Assembly: GCA_964242415.1 (NCBI GenBank)
Contig: CAXTAT010000009.1
Location: 102,674-166,673, forward strand
Length of the DNA: 64,000 bases
Source of the DNA: DASWOJ01 sp964242415
Lineage (GTDB): Bacteria > Pseudomonadota > Alphaproteobacteria > Acetobacterales > Acetobacteraceae
Reading direction: 5' to 3'
The notes below the pieces were generated by a model. The model ran no database searches. It worked only from the letters and a program-made list of their open reading frames with translations, and was not told where the DNA came from. Positions 29,228 through 38,011 of the stretch are shown here, piece by piece. Position 1 is the first letter of the stretch. Each line of letters opens with the position of its first letter. The translations under genes were made by a program, and so were the position numbers.

Positions 29228-29713
29228 ATGGGCAGGATTGAGGCGCGGCTGCATGCAATGGGCCTTGAGCTTCCGGCCCCGATACGGCTGCCACCTGGGG
29301 TGACGCTCGGCTTCCCGTGGGTCCGGGTCTGGGGCGATCGGGCCTTCATCTCCGGGCATGGGCCGCTTGAGCCGGACGGCTCCATTTCCGAGCCACTTGG
29401 CAAAGTCGGTCGCGACGTCACCCCGGAGCAGGCTCACCGAGCGGCGCGGCTGACCGCACTCGCCATGCTGTCGAGCCTAAAGGCGGCGCTCGGCGACCTG
29501 GACCGTGTCGATCACTGGCTGCGCGTGTTCGGCATGGTGAACGCCGATGCAGACTTCGATCGTTTCCCGCTGGTCATCAACGGCTTCAGCGACTTGATCG
29601 TCGAGCTTTACGGCGATCAGCGCGGCAGTCATGCGCGCTCCGCGGTGGGCCTAGCGGGACTACCTTTCAACCTTCCGGTCGAGATCGAGGCTGAGGTCGC
29701 GATCATTGCCTGA
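29228..29713 (+). CDS. RidA/YjgF-family protein
   Basis: This 161-residue protein belongs to the larger RidA subgroup (start GRIEARLHAMGLELPAP). It shows the beta-alpha-beta core with AFISGHGPLEPDG, GRDVTPEQAHRAARLTAL, SSLKAALGDLDRVDHWLRV, and the C-terminal RSAVGLAGLPFNLPVEIEA with the conserved Arg that binds the substrate carboxylate in active members. RidA proteins hydrolyse reactive enamine/imine intermediates from amino-acid metabolism; this subgroup's substrate is unknown. The start ATG follows TAAGGAG by 8 nt. Slightly lower GC suggests a separate origin from its neighbours. Confidence 0.88.
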   Translation: MGRIEARLHAMGLELPAPIRLPPGVTLGFPWVRVWGDRAFISGHGPLEPDGSISEPLGKVGRDVTPEQAHRAARLTALAMLSSLKAALGDLDRVDHWLRVFGMVNADADFDRFPLVINGFSDLIVELYGDQRGSHARSAVGLAGLPFNLPVEIEAEVAIIA

Positions 29714-29877
29714 AAACCCGGCTGACGGTCGCTTGAAGCTCCTATGATACCCCTGATGAGCAGCCTCGAGATTCAAACTAAGACACCACTTCATCCCTAG
29801 AAGGCTTGCGCCACCCCGCAGGATGGCGGATGACGCCGCGTCCAACATAGCGGACGCAAGACGAAAGGAAATTCCCC

Positions 29878-30303
<426 letters not shown>

Positions 30304-30353
30304 CCTCACCTGGCCCGGCCGCACAGCCGGGCCAACCCACGTGGAGGCCCACC

Positions 30354-30650
30354 ATGGATGATGTCATCACCGCCGTCTGGGACCAGGATGGCCCCGCCCC
30401 GGCCCCGTTGCCCGGCACCGGCGCGGCGCTGCGGCAGGTTCACATCAAGGCCGGGCACATCGCCACCCGCCACAGCCACCCGCACGAGCAGTTCCTGCTG
30501 GTGCTCTCCGGCGGCGGCCGGCTGGAGTGCGAGGCCGGCAGCGTGCCGTTGCACCCCGGCACCGCCATCCGCTTCGCCCCCGGCGCCTGGCACAGCGCCG
30601 AGTTCACCGCCGACACCGTTCTGGCCGAGTTCAACCTGGCCGAAGCCTGA
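30354..30650 (+). CDS. Small cupin-domain protein
   Basis: This single-domain 98-residue cupin has motif 1 as GHIATRHSHPHEQFLLVLSG (metal His residues and Glu) and motif 2 as PGTAIRFAPGAWHSAEF. It may bind a metal and act as a small sensor or isomerase; function cannot be read. GTGGAGG lies 5 nt before the ATG. It sits 5 bp ahead of the allophanate hydrolase start and is probably co-transcribed. Confidence 0.82.
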   Translation: MDDVITAVWDQDGPAPAPLPGTGAALRQVHIKAGHIATRHSHPHEQFLLVLSGGGRLECEAGSVPLHPGTAIRFAPGAWHSAEFTADTVLAEFNLAEA

Positions 30651-30655
30651 CGCCC

Positions 30656-32365
30656 GTGCCGGCGACGACCCCGTGCGGGCAGGTCCGGGCCGCCATCGCC
30701 GCCGATCACGCCTACGCGGACCCGGCGCTTTGGATCCATCGCGTCCCGGACGCCGCCCTGCTGGCCCGCGCCGCCGCCCTGGAGGCGGAGGGCCAGGATG
30801 GGCGCCCGCTCTGGGGCGTGCCGGTTGCGATCAAGGACAACATCGACGTCGCCGGCATGGCGACATCCGCGGGCTGCCCGGATTACGCCTACGTGCCGGA
30901 TGCCGACGCGCCCGCCGTGGCCCGGTTGCTGGCGGCCGGCGCGGTTGTGATGGGCAAGACCAACCTGGACCAGTTCGCCACCGGGCTGGTGGGCGTCCGC
31001 AGCCCGTATGGCGTGCCGCGCAATCCGTTCGACCCGCTGCGGGTGCCGGGCGGATCGTCGTCCGGCTCGGGCGTGGCGGTGGCGGCGGGGATCGTGCCGG
31101 TCAGCCTGGGCACCGACACCGCCGGGTCCGGCCGGGTGCCGGCGGCGTTCGGCAACATCGTGGGGCTGAAGCCGACGGTGGGCGCCATCCCGGCGCGCGG
31201 CATGGTGCCGGCGTGCCGGTCCATCGACACGATCTCGGTGTTCGCGCGCACGGTGGACGAGGCGCTGGCGGTGGCGCGGGTCGCCGCCGGTTACGATGCG
31301 GCGGACCCGTACTCGCGGGTGGCGCCGCCGGGCTACCTGCGGCGGGGTGCGTTGGCGGCGGGCGGACGGGTCGCGGTGGCCGACGACTTGTCCGCCTGCG
31401 ATGCGGATGTGGCCGACGCGGTGCGCCGGGCCGCGGCGTCCGTTGCGGCGGAGAGCGTGCCGGTCGCGCCGTTCCTGCAGGTTGCGCGGCTGCTGTATGA
31501 CGGCCCCTGGGTGGCGGAGCGCACCAGCGCCCTGCGCGCCATGCTGGACCGCCCCGGCAGCCTGCACTCGACGACCCGCGCCATCCTGGCCGCTGGACTG
31601 GACCGGCGGGCGGTGGACGCCTTCGACGCCTTCCATCAACTCGCCGGGGTGCGCCGGCAGGCGGAGGTGCTGTTCGCCACCTACGACGCCTTGCTGGTGC
31701 CGACTGCCCCATGCTGCCCGACGCTGGCGGAGGTGGACGCCGATCCGTTCGGCCCGAACAGCCGGTTGGGCACCTACACCAATTGGGTGAACCTGTGCGG
31801 ACTGTCCGCCATCGCCGTGCCGGCCGGCATGGGGCGGGATGGGCCGGTGGGGGTCACCGTCATTGGCCCGGCCTGGGCGGAGGGCCGCATCGCCGCCCTG
31901 GCCGACCGGCTGCACCGCGCCGCCACGGACCGGGTAGGTGCGACCAGCCTACCCTTGCCGCCGCCTGCCGCCCCGGACCTGGTGGGCGCGGACGAGACGG
32001 CGCTGTTCTGCATCGGCGCCCATATGGCGGGGCTGCCGTTGAATGGTCAGCTCACGGCGCTGGGTGCGCGGTTCCTGCGGGAGGGGCGGACGGCGCCGGA
32101 GTATTCGCTGTATGACCTGGGTGCCCGGCCCGGCCTGGTCCGCGGTGGGACGGGGAGCATTGCCGGGGAGGTCTGGGCGGTGCCGACCGCGGGGGTCGGC
32201 GCGCTGTTGGCACAGGTGCCGCCGCCGTTGGGCTTTGGCGTGGCGCAGTTGCTGGACGGGCCGTGCCTGTCGTTTCTGGCGGAGGCTGTGGGTGTTGCCG
32301 GGGCGCGCGACATTACGGGGTTAGGGGGCTGGCGGGCGTTTCTGGCTGGTTCTGGCGCGGCGTAG
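30656..32365 (+). CDS. atzF: Allophanate hydrolase (AtzF-like)
   Basis: This protein of about 569 residues has an amidase-signature domain (1-440) with the Ser-cisSer-Lys triad: Lys60 in VAIKDNIDVAG, the cis-Ser around residue 134 in GGSSSGSG, and nucleophile Ser158 in GTDTAGSGRVP. A C-terminal allophanate-hydrolase domain follows (FCIGAHMAGLPLNGQL, YSLYDLG, FLAEAVGVAGARDITGLGGW). It converts allophanate to ammonia and CO2. The usual partner, urea carboxylase, or the AtzD/E genes are not in the window. The GTG start at 30656 is 5 nt after the cupin stop. Confidence 0.9.
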   Translation: MPATTPCGQVRAAIAADHAYADPALWIHRVPDAALLARAAALEAEGQDGRPLWGVPVAIKDNIDVAGMATSAGCPDYAYVPDADAPAVARLLAAGAVVMGKTNLDQFATGLVGVRSPYGVPRNPFDPLRVPGGSSSGSGVAVAAGIVPVSLGTDTAGSGRVPAAFGNIVGLKPTVGAIPARGMVPACRSIDTISVFARTVDEALAVARVAAGYDAADPYSRVAPPGYLRRGALAAGGRVAVADDLSACDADVADAVRRAAASVAAESVPVAPFLQVARLLYDGPWVAERTSALRAMLDRPGSLHSTTRAILAAGLDRRAVDAFDAFHQLAGVRRQAEVLFATYDALLVPTAPCCPTLAEVDADPFGPNSRLGTYTNWVNLCGLSAIAVPAGMGRDGPVGVTVIGPAWAEGRIAALADRLHRAATDRVGATSLPLPPPAAPDLVGADETALFCIGAHMAGLPLNGQLTALGARFLREGRTAPEYSLYDLGARPGLVRGGTGSIAGEVWAVPTAGVGALLAQVPPPLGFGVAQLLDGPCLSFLAEAVGVAGARDITGLGGWRAFLAGSGAA

Positions 32366-32399
32366 GTGCGTCAGGCAGCACATTACGGCAGCAAACCAG

Positions 32400-32489
32400 C
32401 TACAGGAAGCGGGATGCCCACAGTCCTATAAAGCCAGGGATCAGCAGACCAACTGGCCCCATCAAAGCCTGTATCCAAAAATCAGCCAT
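32400..32489 (-). CDS. 29-residue hydrophobic micro-protein (putative)
   Basis: An ATG overlaps the stop of the (frame-corrected) gene upstream (ATGGCTGA). The product starts MADFWIQALMGPVG, continues with a hydrophobic core containing GLLIPGFIGLW and ends ASRFL. It would make one membrane segment. Codon bias is weak at this length, but the overlapping start and the membrane character of the neighbour suggest a real two-gene unit of small membrane proteins downstream of htpG. I do not recognise a family. Confidence 0.45.
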   Translation of the reverse strand: MADFWIQALMGPVGLLIPGFIGLWASRFL

Positions 32490-32713
32490 CTCGAAGCTTT
32501 CCCAAGATAACTTGTCCGATTGCATGTAGACCTACGCCTATCCCGAAGCAAGCGGAAGCGGTGAGTGCCAGCAACAGCGTCGAGGTTGCGGCGAAAGGTC
32601 CCATAGACTACGCCGAGCGTGGGCGCGACTGCGCCCGTTACGGCGACAGCGATCCCTAACGTGTTCAACGCCCCCGCCAGCAGTTTCACCCGCTCGTTGT
32701 GGACCAGGTGCAA
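32482..32713 (-). pseudogene. Small two-helix membrane protein, apparently frameshifted
   Basis: From TTG 32713 the frame encodes NERVKLLAGALNTLGIAVAV and VAPTLGVVYG, one clear membrane helix. The frame then turns into an unlikely basic sequence. The +1 frame continues with a second helix (FAATSTLLLALTASACFGIG, VGLHAIGQVILGKLRDG) and a stop at 32482-32484. Removing one G from the GGG at about 32600 joins the two into a coherent protein of about 76 residues. It is therefore a recent pseudogene or a homopolymer sequencing error. It begins 7 nt after the htpG stop on the same strand. Confidence 0.6.
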
Positions 32714-32720
32714 GCTGCGG

Positions 32721-34580
32721 CTAACCCGCCGCAGCCAGTGCCGCCGTCACCCGCCGTGCGAAGCCCGCCGGGTCCACCGGCATGTCGCCATCCTGCACGC
32801 GGGCCAGGTCCAGCAGGGTGTGCGCCGCCTCCGCCACGTCCCCGTCCGTGTCGGCGCGGGCGGCCAGAGTGCGGATCAGCGGGTGGCGCGGGTTCACCTC
32901 CAGCACCGCGGCGCCCATGCCGGACTTGCCGTGCCGGCGCATCAGCCGCTGCATCTGCAGGTCCGGGCCATAGCCGCCCGCAGCCAGCACCACCGCGCTG
33001 TCGGTCAGGCGGTCCGTCGCCCGCACCTCCCGCACCTGGTCGCCCAGCGCCGCCTGCAGGGCGGGCAGCAGCTTGGCGAGGTCGGCCGGCTCGCCCTCGG
33101 GCTGCTCTGTCGGTTGCAGCTTCGACAGGTCGGCGGCGCCGGCCGTGACGCTGCGCAGCGGCTTGCCATCCCAATCGTGCAGCCGGTCCGGCCAGAAGCT
33201 GTCCACGGGGTCGGTTAGCAGCAGCACCTCGACGCCCCGGGCGCCGAAGCCCTCCAACTGCGGCGACCTCGCCAGCGCCTCCGCCTCGTCGCCGCCCAGG
33301 AAGTAGATCGCTTCCTGCCCCGGCTTCATGCGGGCCACGTAGTCGTCCAGCCCGGTCCAGCCCTCCCGCATCCCCGCTTCGGTCCCCTCCTGGGCCGAGG
33401 ACCGGAAGCGCATCAGGCCCGCGACCTCCTTGCGGTGCTCGCTGTCCTCCCAAACGGCCTCCTTCATGACCGCGCCGAAGTTCTCCCACAGCTTGGCGAA
33501 GTCTTCCGGGTCCTTGGCGCGGTTCTTGATCTCGCCGAGCACCCGGCCCGTCACGGCCTTGCGGATGCGGGCCAGCACGGGGGTCGCCTGCAGCATCTCG
33601 CGGCTGACGTTCAGCGGCAGGTCCTCGGTGTCCACGACGCCCTGCACGAAGCGCAGCCACGGTGGCAGCAGCCCGGCCTCGTCGGTGATGAACATGCGGC
33701 GCACGTGCAGCCGCACCCGGCTCTCGCGTGGGCTTTCGACGGCCTCGAACGGCTTCATGCCGGGGATGAACAGCAGGGCCGAGAACTCCAGCGCCCCCTC
33801 CGTCCGCCAGTGCAGCGTGGCCCAGGGGTCGTCGAAGATGTTGCCGAGGTGGCGGTAGAACTCCTTGTACTGCTCCTCGGTCACGTCGGACTTGGACTTG
33901 CGCCACAGGGCGGTGCCCTCGTTGGCCGGCTTGTCCTCGCCGTCGGTGGCGATGGTGATGGGGACCGTGATGTGGTCGGCCCACTTCTTCACGATGGTCT
34001 GCAGGCGGAGCGGCTCCAGGAACTCCTCGGCATCGGCCTTGATGTGCAGGACGATGGTGGTGCCGGGCTGGTCACGCTCGGCGGGGGTCAGGGTGAAGGC
34101 GCCCTTGCCCTCGCTGGCCCAGGTCCAGGCCTCGTCCGACCCGGCGCGGCGGCTGGTGGCCTCGACCTGGTCGGCGACCATGAAGGCGCTGTAGAAGCCC
34201 ACGCCGAACTGGCCGATCAGGTCCACCTTCTCGTCAGGCTTGGCCCTCGCAGCTTCGGCGCCGAACATGCGGGTGCCGGAGCGGGCGATGGTGCCGAGGT
34301 TCGCCACCAGCTCCGCCTTGTCCATGCCGACGCCGTCGTCGGCGATGGTGATGGTGCGGGCCGCCTTGTCCGGCACGATGCGGACCTTGGCATCGGGCGG
34401 CAGGGCAAGGGCCGGGTTGGTCAGCGCCTCGAACCGGCGGCGGTCGGTGGCATCGGCGGCGTTGGCCACCAGCTCGCGCAGGAAGATTTCCCGCTCGGAG
34501 TAGAGCGAATGCACGACGAGATCGAGCAGGCGGCCGACCTCGGCGCTGAACTCGTGACGCTCGGTTTGCGCTTCGCTCAT
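32721..34580 (-). CDS. htpG: Molecular chaperone HtpG (Hsp90)
   Basis: This 619-residue Hsp90 has the full domain order. The N-terminal GHKL ATPase has EIFLRELVANAADATDRRRF (N-box), TIADDGVGMDKAELVANLG, and GQFGVGFYSAFMVAD. The middle domain has RRMFITDEAGLLPPWLRFVQ, VVDTEDLPLNVSREMLQ and the catalytic Arg region. The C-terminal dimerisation domain has NPRHPLIRTLAARA. It folds and remodels client proteins in the cytoplasm. The ATG at 34580 follows GGAAGGTG and matches the family start (ERHEFSAEVGRLLDLVVHSL); the open frame runs further upstream through a repeat. Confidence 0.96.
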   Translation of the reverse strand: MSEAQTERHEFSAEVGRLLDLVVHSLYSEREIFLRELVANAADATDRRRFEALTNPALALPPDAKVRIVPDKAARTITIADDGVGMDKAELVANLGTIARSGTRMFGAEAARAKPDEKVDLIGQFGVGFYSAFMVADQVEATSRRAGSDEAWTWASEGKGAFTLTPAERDQPGTTIVLHIKADAEEFLEPLRLQTIVKKWADHITVPITIATDGEDKPANEGTALWRKSKSDVTEEQYKEFYRHLGNIFDDPWATLHWRTEGALEFSALLFIPGMKPFEAVESPRESRVRLHVRRMFITDEAGLLPPWLRFVQGVVDTEDLPLNVSREMLQATPVLARIRKAVTGRVLGEIKNRAKDPEDFAKLWENFGAVMKEAVWEDSEHRKEVAGLMRFRSSAQEGTEAGMREGWTGLDDYVARMKPGQEAIYFLGGDEAEALARSPQLEGFGARGVEVLLLTDPVDSFWPDRLHDWDGKPLRSVTAGAADLSKLQPTEQPEGEPADLAKLLPALQAALGDQVREVRATDRLTDSAVVLAAGGYGPDLQMQRLMRRHGKSGMGAAVLEVNPRHPLIRTLAARADTDGDVAEAAHTLLDLARVQDGDMPVDPAGFARRVTAALAAAG

Positions 34581-34660
34581 CTTAGGGCACCTTCCAGACT
34601 GTTGCGGCGCCAGCGATATGCCGGCCGGGCCTGGCGAGTTCAATGCCTCAAAGTCGTATC

Positions 34661-34805
34661 GGCTCCCTCTCCCTGTTTGCGGAAGGTTGGGGTGAGGGGG
34701 TCGTACACGGCAAGACGGCATGGCCTTGCCGGCGATGACGGTCCTCGGCGGCGGATGACGGCGCGACCCCCTCACCCCGGCCCTCTCCCGAAGGAAGAGG
34801 GGGAA
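34661..34805. repeat. Inverted-repeat MITE-like element (family A), copy 3
   Basis: The left arm (34661-34703, GGCTCCCTCTCCC then GGGGTGAGGGGG) pairs with the right arm (34764-34805, GACCCCCTCACCCCGG, CCCTCTCCC, GAAGGAAGAGG). The internal stems have drifted. The copy lies about 80 bp upstream of htpG and 15 bp from the stop of the small acidic-protein gene, filling most of the 34581-34819 spacer. Confidence 0.68.
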
Positions 34806-34819
34806 GGCAAAGGGCCTTG

Positions 34820-35152
34820 TTACTGCCCCTGGTTGTCCGCGCCGCTGCCGCGTCCGGATACCCCGGCGCGGGACGGCGCGTCTGACCCTGGCTCGACCGT
34901 GCGGGACATCGCTGCGATCTCCGCGTCGTCCTGCGGCCCGGCGTCCGCGCCCCCGCCCCCGTCGTTCGGGTCGCGCGCCTGCTCCTGCAACACGGCGATC
35001 ACCGCGTCCGGGTCGGCACGGTCGGCCTCGGCGAACAGGCAGTCGGCCTCGTCGTCATTGCCCGCAGCCTGGGCGGCGACCGCTTGCTCGGCCAGCAACC
35101 GGGCCGCACCGTGCTTGCCGGCGGCGCCATCGGTCTGTTCAAGGTCCTTCAT
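34820..35152 (-). CDS. Small acidic, Ala/Asp-rich hypothetical protein
   Basis: This 110-residue soluble protein begins MKDLEQTDGAAGKHGAARLL and contains a helical AEQAVAAQAAGNDDEADCLF repeat-like stretch, then a Gly/Asp-rich disordered tail. I do not recognise a domain. The ATG at 35152 is chosen because GGAGAA lies 6 nt upstream; the frame is open to 35212. It is divergent from the gene at 35281. Confidence 0.55.
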   Translation of the reverse strand: MKDLEQTDGAAGKHGAARLLAEQAVAAQAAGNDDEADCLFAEADRADPDAVIAVLQEQARDPNDGGGGADAGPQDDAEIAAMSRTVEPGSDAPSRAGVSGRGSGADNQGQ

Positions 35153-35280
35153 GGCGGATTCTCCTTGCCAGCCCAACGCGGTGCCGCGCCGGCCAGTTGC
35201 GTATGGCTGCATCCCCTGATTGAACCTGGCGCTATTCCAACCGTTGGTGGCATACAGGCCGATACGCCGCAGGAACCCAA

Positions 35281-35670
35281 ATGGTCCAAGTCCGCCACCA
35301 TAATCCGCACGATCCCCTGCCGGAGGGTGGGCGCACCGTGATCGTGCTGCACCGCATGGACGAGGACGACCCCCGCCGCACCGTGACGCAGATCATGCTG
35401 ACCGGCCGGCCCGGCCAGGGCGAGACGGTCCACCCCATGCGTCCCGACGGCAATCCGATGAGCCTCGATGAGGCGGTTGCCGCCGCGAAGCTGGTCGCCG
35501 AAAGCGAGGGCCTGGACGTGATCCACTTGGTGGACCGCACCGAAGGGTCGCGCGAGCAGGAGGTCCTAACCCATGGTGGCGACCATACCGTGAACATGGA
35601 CTCCCTCGACGACACTGACATGGAAGAGGGGGAGCGAGGGTCCGACATGCGCGACCGCAGCCCCAATTAA
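35281..35670 (+). CDS. Hypothetical protein, 129 residues
   Basis: This is a small soluble protein with IVLHRMDEDDPRRTVTQIML and MSLDEAVAAAKLVAESEGLD in the middle, which suggests one alpha/beta unit, and a very acidic C-terminal tail rich in Asp, Glu and Met. No signal peptide or membrane segment. No family recognised. It precedes the inositol-phosphate synthase gene by 209 bp in the same direction; a functional link is not shown. Confidence 0.5.
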   Translation: MVQVRHHNPHDPLPEGGRTVIVLHRMDEDDPRRTVTQIMLTGRPGQGETVHPMRPDGNPMSLDEAVAAAKLVAESEGLDVIHLVDRTEGSREQEVLTHGGDHTVNMDSLDDTDMEEGERGSDMRDRSPN

Positions 35671-35879
35671 TTTTTTGCGATGCCGCATTCCTGCCATATC
35701 CCAGGGCGATAACCGTTGCAGATCAATGCACTCGGCATTCGATCATCCAGATTGCGTGCCGGAGGCGGTTCAATCGTCAAACAGACGTTGCCTTTTTATG
35801 ACCCTTCGGACGCCTATCTGCACCTCCGCCACCCTTGGCCGCCCGTCCGGCGCGGCCGTCAACAACGAGAGAAATCCTG

Positions 35880-37085
35880 ATGCCTGATACCGGGCTGGAC
35901 GTGTCCACTACGGGACGACGTGTGGGCGTGCTTGTCGTCGGCAGTGGCGGCGCTGTCGCCACCACCGCCGCCGCAGGCATCGAGATGCTGCGCGCCGGGT
36001 CGAACGACATGGCGGGGCTGCCGCTCGCCGGGGCCGGGGCTGCTGGCCTTGTCTCCTACCGCAACCTGCACTTCGCCGGGTGGGACCTGCATGGCGAGGA
36101 CTTGAATGCCGCCGTGCGCGAGCATCGCGTGCTGGACCGCGAGCAGGCCGAGCTGGTCGCCCCGGCGCTGTCGCAGATGAAGCCCTGGCCTGCAGTCGGC
36201 AGCGTCGATTTCTGCAAGAACGTGGACGGCGGCAACAAGGTCGTCGCCAACTCGCACCGCGAGGCGGTGGACCGCATCCGGGACGACATCCGCCGCTATC
36301 GCGAGACGTCGGGCATCGAGAACGTCGTGATGATCAACCTGGCCTCCGTCGAGCGCTGGCCGGACCAAGGCCTGTCGGTGCTGCACACGCCGGAGGGCTT
36401 CGAGCGCGGCCTGGACAGCAGCGACCCGGCGATCAGCCCGGCCATGCTGTATGCCTACGCCGCCATCATCGAGGGCGTGCCGTATGGCAACTTCACCCCG
36501 AGCCTCGCCGCCGACGTGCCGGCGCTGACCACCCTGGCGCAGCGGCGCAACGTCCCCGTGGCGGGCAAGGACGGCAAGACAGGGCAGACCTTCATCAAGA
36601 CCGTGCTGGCCCCGGCGTTCCGCAGCCGCAGCCTGTATGTCGAGGGCTGGTTCAGCACCAACATCCTGGGCAACCGCGACGGCCTGGCGCTGAACAACAA
36701 GGACAGCCTGCAGAGCAAGCTGAACACCAAGGGGTCCGTGCTGGACGACATCCTGGGCTACCCGGTCGAGGACCACATCGTCGATATCCGGTACTACAAG
36801 CCGCGCGGCGACAACAAGGAGGCCTGGGACAACATTGATCTCGTGGGGTTCCTCGGCCAGAAGATGCAGATCAAGGTCAACTTCCTGTGCCGCGACAGCA
36901 TCCTGGCGGCGCCGCTGGTGATCGAGATCGCCCGGGTGCTGGACCTGGCGCGGCAGCGGGGCGAGGGCGGCATCCAGGAGCAGCTTGGGTTGTTCTTCAA
37001 GGCGCCGATGACGCCGCAGGGCAAGCGCGAGGAGCACAGCTTCCCCGTGCAGGAGCGCGTGCTGCTCGACTGGCTCGCCGCTTAA
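35880..37085 (+). CDS. Inositol-3-phosphate synthase (Ino1-like)
   Basis: This protein of about 401 residues would convert glucose-6-phosphate to 1L-myo-inositol-3-phosphate using NAD. It has the Rossmann segment GVLVVGSGGAVATTAAAGIE (about 16-35), VVMINLASVERWP, and the catalytic block STNILGNRDGLALNNKDS plus SKLNTKGSVLDDILGY and VKVNFLCRDS-type sequence (KVNFLCRDSILAAPLVIE). The length fits the shorter prokaryotic Ino1 group. ATG 35880 follows GAGAAATCC. It is the first gene of a co-directional run (4-10 bp gaps) and likely supplies the cyclitol core for that pathway. Confidence 0.9.
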   Translation: MPDTGLDVSTTGRRVGVLVVGSGGAVATTAAAGIEMLRAGSNDMAGLPLAGAGAAGLVSYRNLHFAGWDLHGEDLNAAVREHRVLDREQAELVAPALSQMKPWPAVGSVDFCKNVDGGNKVVANSHREAVDRIRDDIRRYRETSGIENVVMINLASVERWPDQGLSVLHTPEGFERGLDSSDPAISPAMLYAYAAIIEGVPYGNFTPSLAADVPALTTLAQRRNVPVAGKDGKTGQTFIKTVLAPAFRSRSLYVEGWFSTNILGNRDGLALNNKDSLQSKLNTKGSVLDDILGYPVEDHIVDIRYYKPRGDNKEAWDNIDLVGFLGQKMQIKVNFLCRDSILAAPLVIEIARVLDLARQRGEGGIQEQLGLFFKAPMTPQGKREEHSFPVQERVLLDWLAA

Positions 37086-37089
37086 TCCC

Positions 37090-38001
37090 ATGTTGGATAG
37101 CGTTCCCGGCCAGGCTGGCCTTTCCAGCCTGGTGCCGCTTGCGGCGGAGCTTTGCGACCTGAAGCGGGTTCGCGATGCGGCTGGCCCGGACAGCCTGGCC
37201 AGCCGCATGTTCCGCCGCGCGTGGGGCGCATTACTGGCCGGGCAGGACCCGGCGGCGGTGGCGGTGCAGACCACGGCCGATGCCGTTGCCGCGGCCCGGC
37301 TCGGCGGCATCGACCGGGACGTGCTGGCAGTGGCCGACATCGAGGGGGAGGACGCGACGGTCATCCTCGCCCGTTCGTTCGATGAGGTCGCCGGTCCCGT
37401 CGATGCTGTCTGGTGCGACCGGCTGCGTGCCCAACTCGGACGGCCTTACCAGCCCGGCCCAGCGCCTGCGTTTGCCGAGGCGCTGATTCGCCAGCCCCGC
37501 GCCGGTGCGACCTGCCCTGGCAAGGCCCGCATCATCCTGGAACCGCCCGAGGGCCACGGTGACCATTGCCTTGTTGTCGCCGTGCTGGCGGCGCTGCTGG
37601 CGCCCCGCTACGCCGCTGACCCGGCGGCGGCGTTCCTGGCCGGCATGGCGCACCACCTGCACAACGCCGTGCTGCCGGACAGCGGCTTTGCGGGCGAGAT
37701 GCTGCTAGGCGCGCATCTGACGCCGGTGATGCGGCGCCTGTTTGCACGCGAGCTGGCCACCCTGCCGGACCCGCTGCGCGCGGCGACGGCGGCGGCGCTG
37801 GCGGCCATTCCAGACGCCTCCACCCCGGTCGGCCAGGCGTTCCATGCGGCGGACGTGATCGACCGGGTGCTGCAGATGCGGCACTATGACCAGGTGGCGC
37901 GCTTCACGATCGATCAGGCGCTGGACGACATGGACTTGGTTCATGCCGGGCCGACGCAGGCGTTCCATCAGGCGGTGCTGCGGGACGCCGGGCTGCCGTG
38001 A
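37090..38001 (+). CDS. HD-domain protein, putative phosphohydrolase
   Basis: This 303-residue protein has an N-terminal helical part (to about 150) of unknown fold and a C-terminal HD-type region. Candidate metal ligands are in PEGHGDHCLVVAVLAAL, GMAHHLHNAVLPDSG and FHAADVIDRVLQ, an H...HH...D pattern. It starts 4 nt after the Ino1 stop. HD proteins are metal-dependent phosphohydrolases; removing the phosphate from an inositol-phosphate intermediate would fit the context. That role is inference. Confidence 0.65.
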   Translation: MLDSVPGQAGLSSLVPLAAELCDLKRVRDAAGPDSLASRMFRRAWGALLAGQDPAAVAVQTTADAVAAARLGGIDRDVLAVADIEGEDATVILARSFDEVAGPVDAVWCDRLRAQLGRPYQPGPAPAFAEALIRQPRAGATCPGKARIILEPPEGHGDHCLVVAVLAALLAPRYAADPAAAFLAGMAHHLHNAVLPDSGFAGEMLLGAHLTPVMRRLFARELATLPDPLRAATAAALAAIPDASTPVGQAFHAADVIDRVLQMRHYDQVARFTIDQALDDMDLVHAGPTQAFHQAVLRDAGLP

Positions 38002-38011
38002 CATCCTGGCC

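Noticed and set aside
29760..29820. Possible insertion-sequence remnant before ohr
   Set aside because: The short AT-richer sequence slightly resembles transposase ends, but no inverted repeats, target duplication or recognisable coding remnant could be shown.
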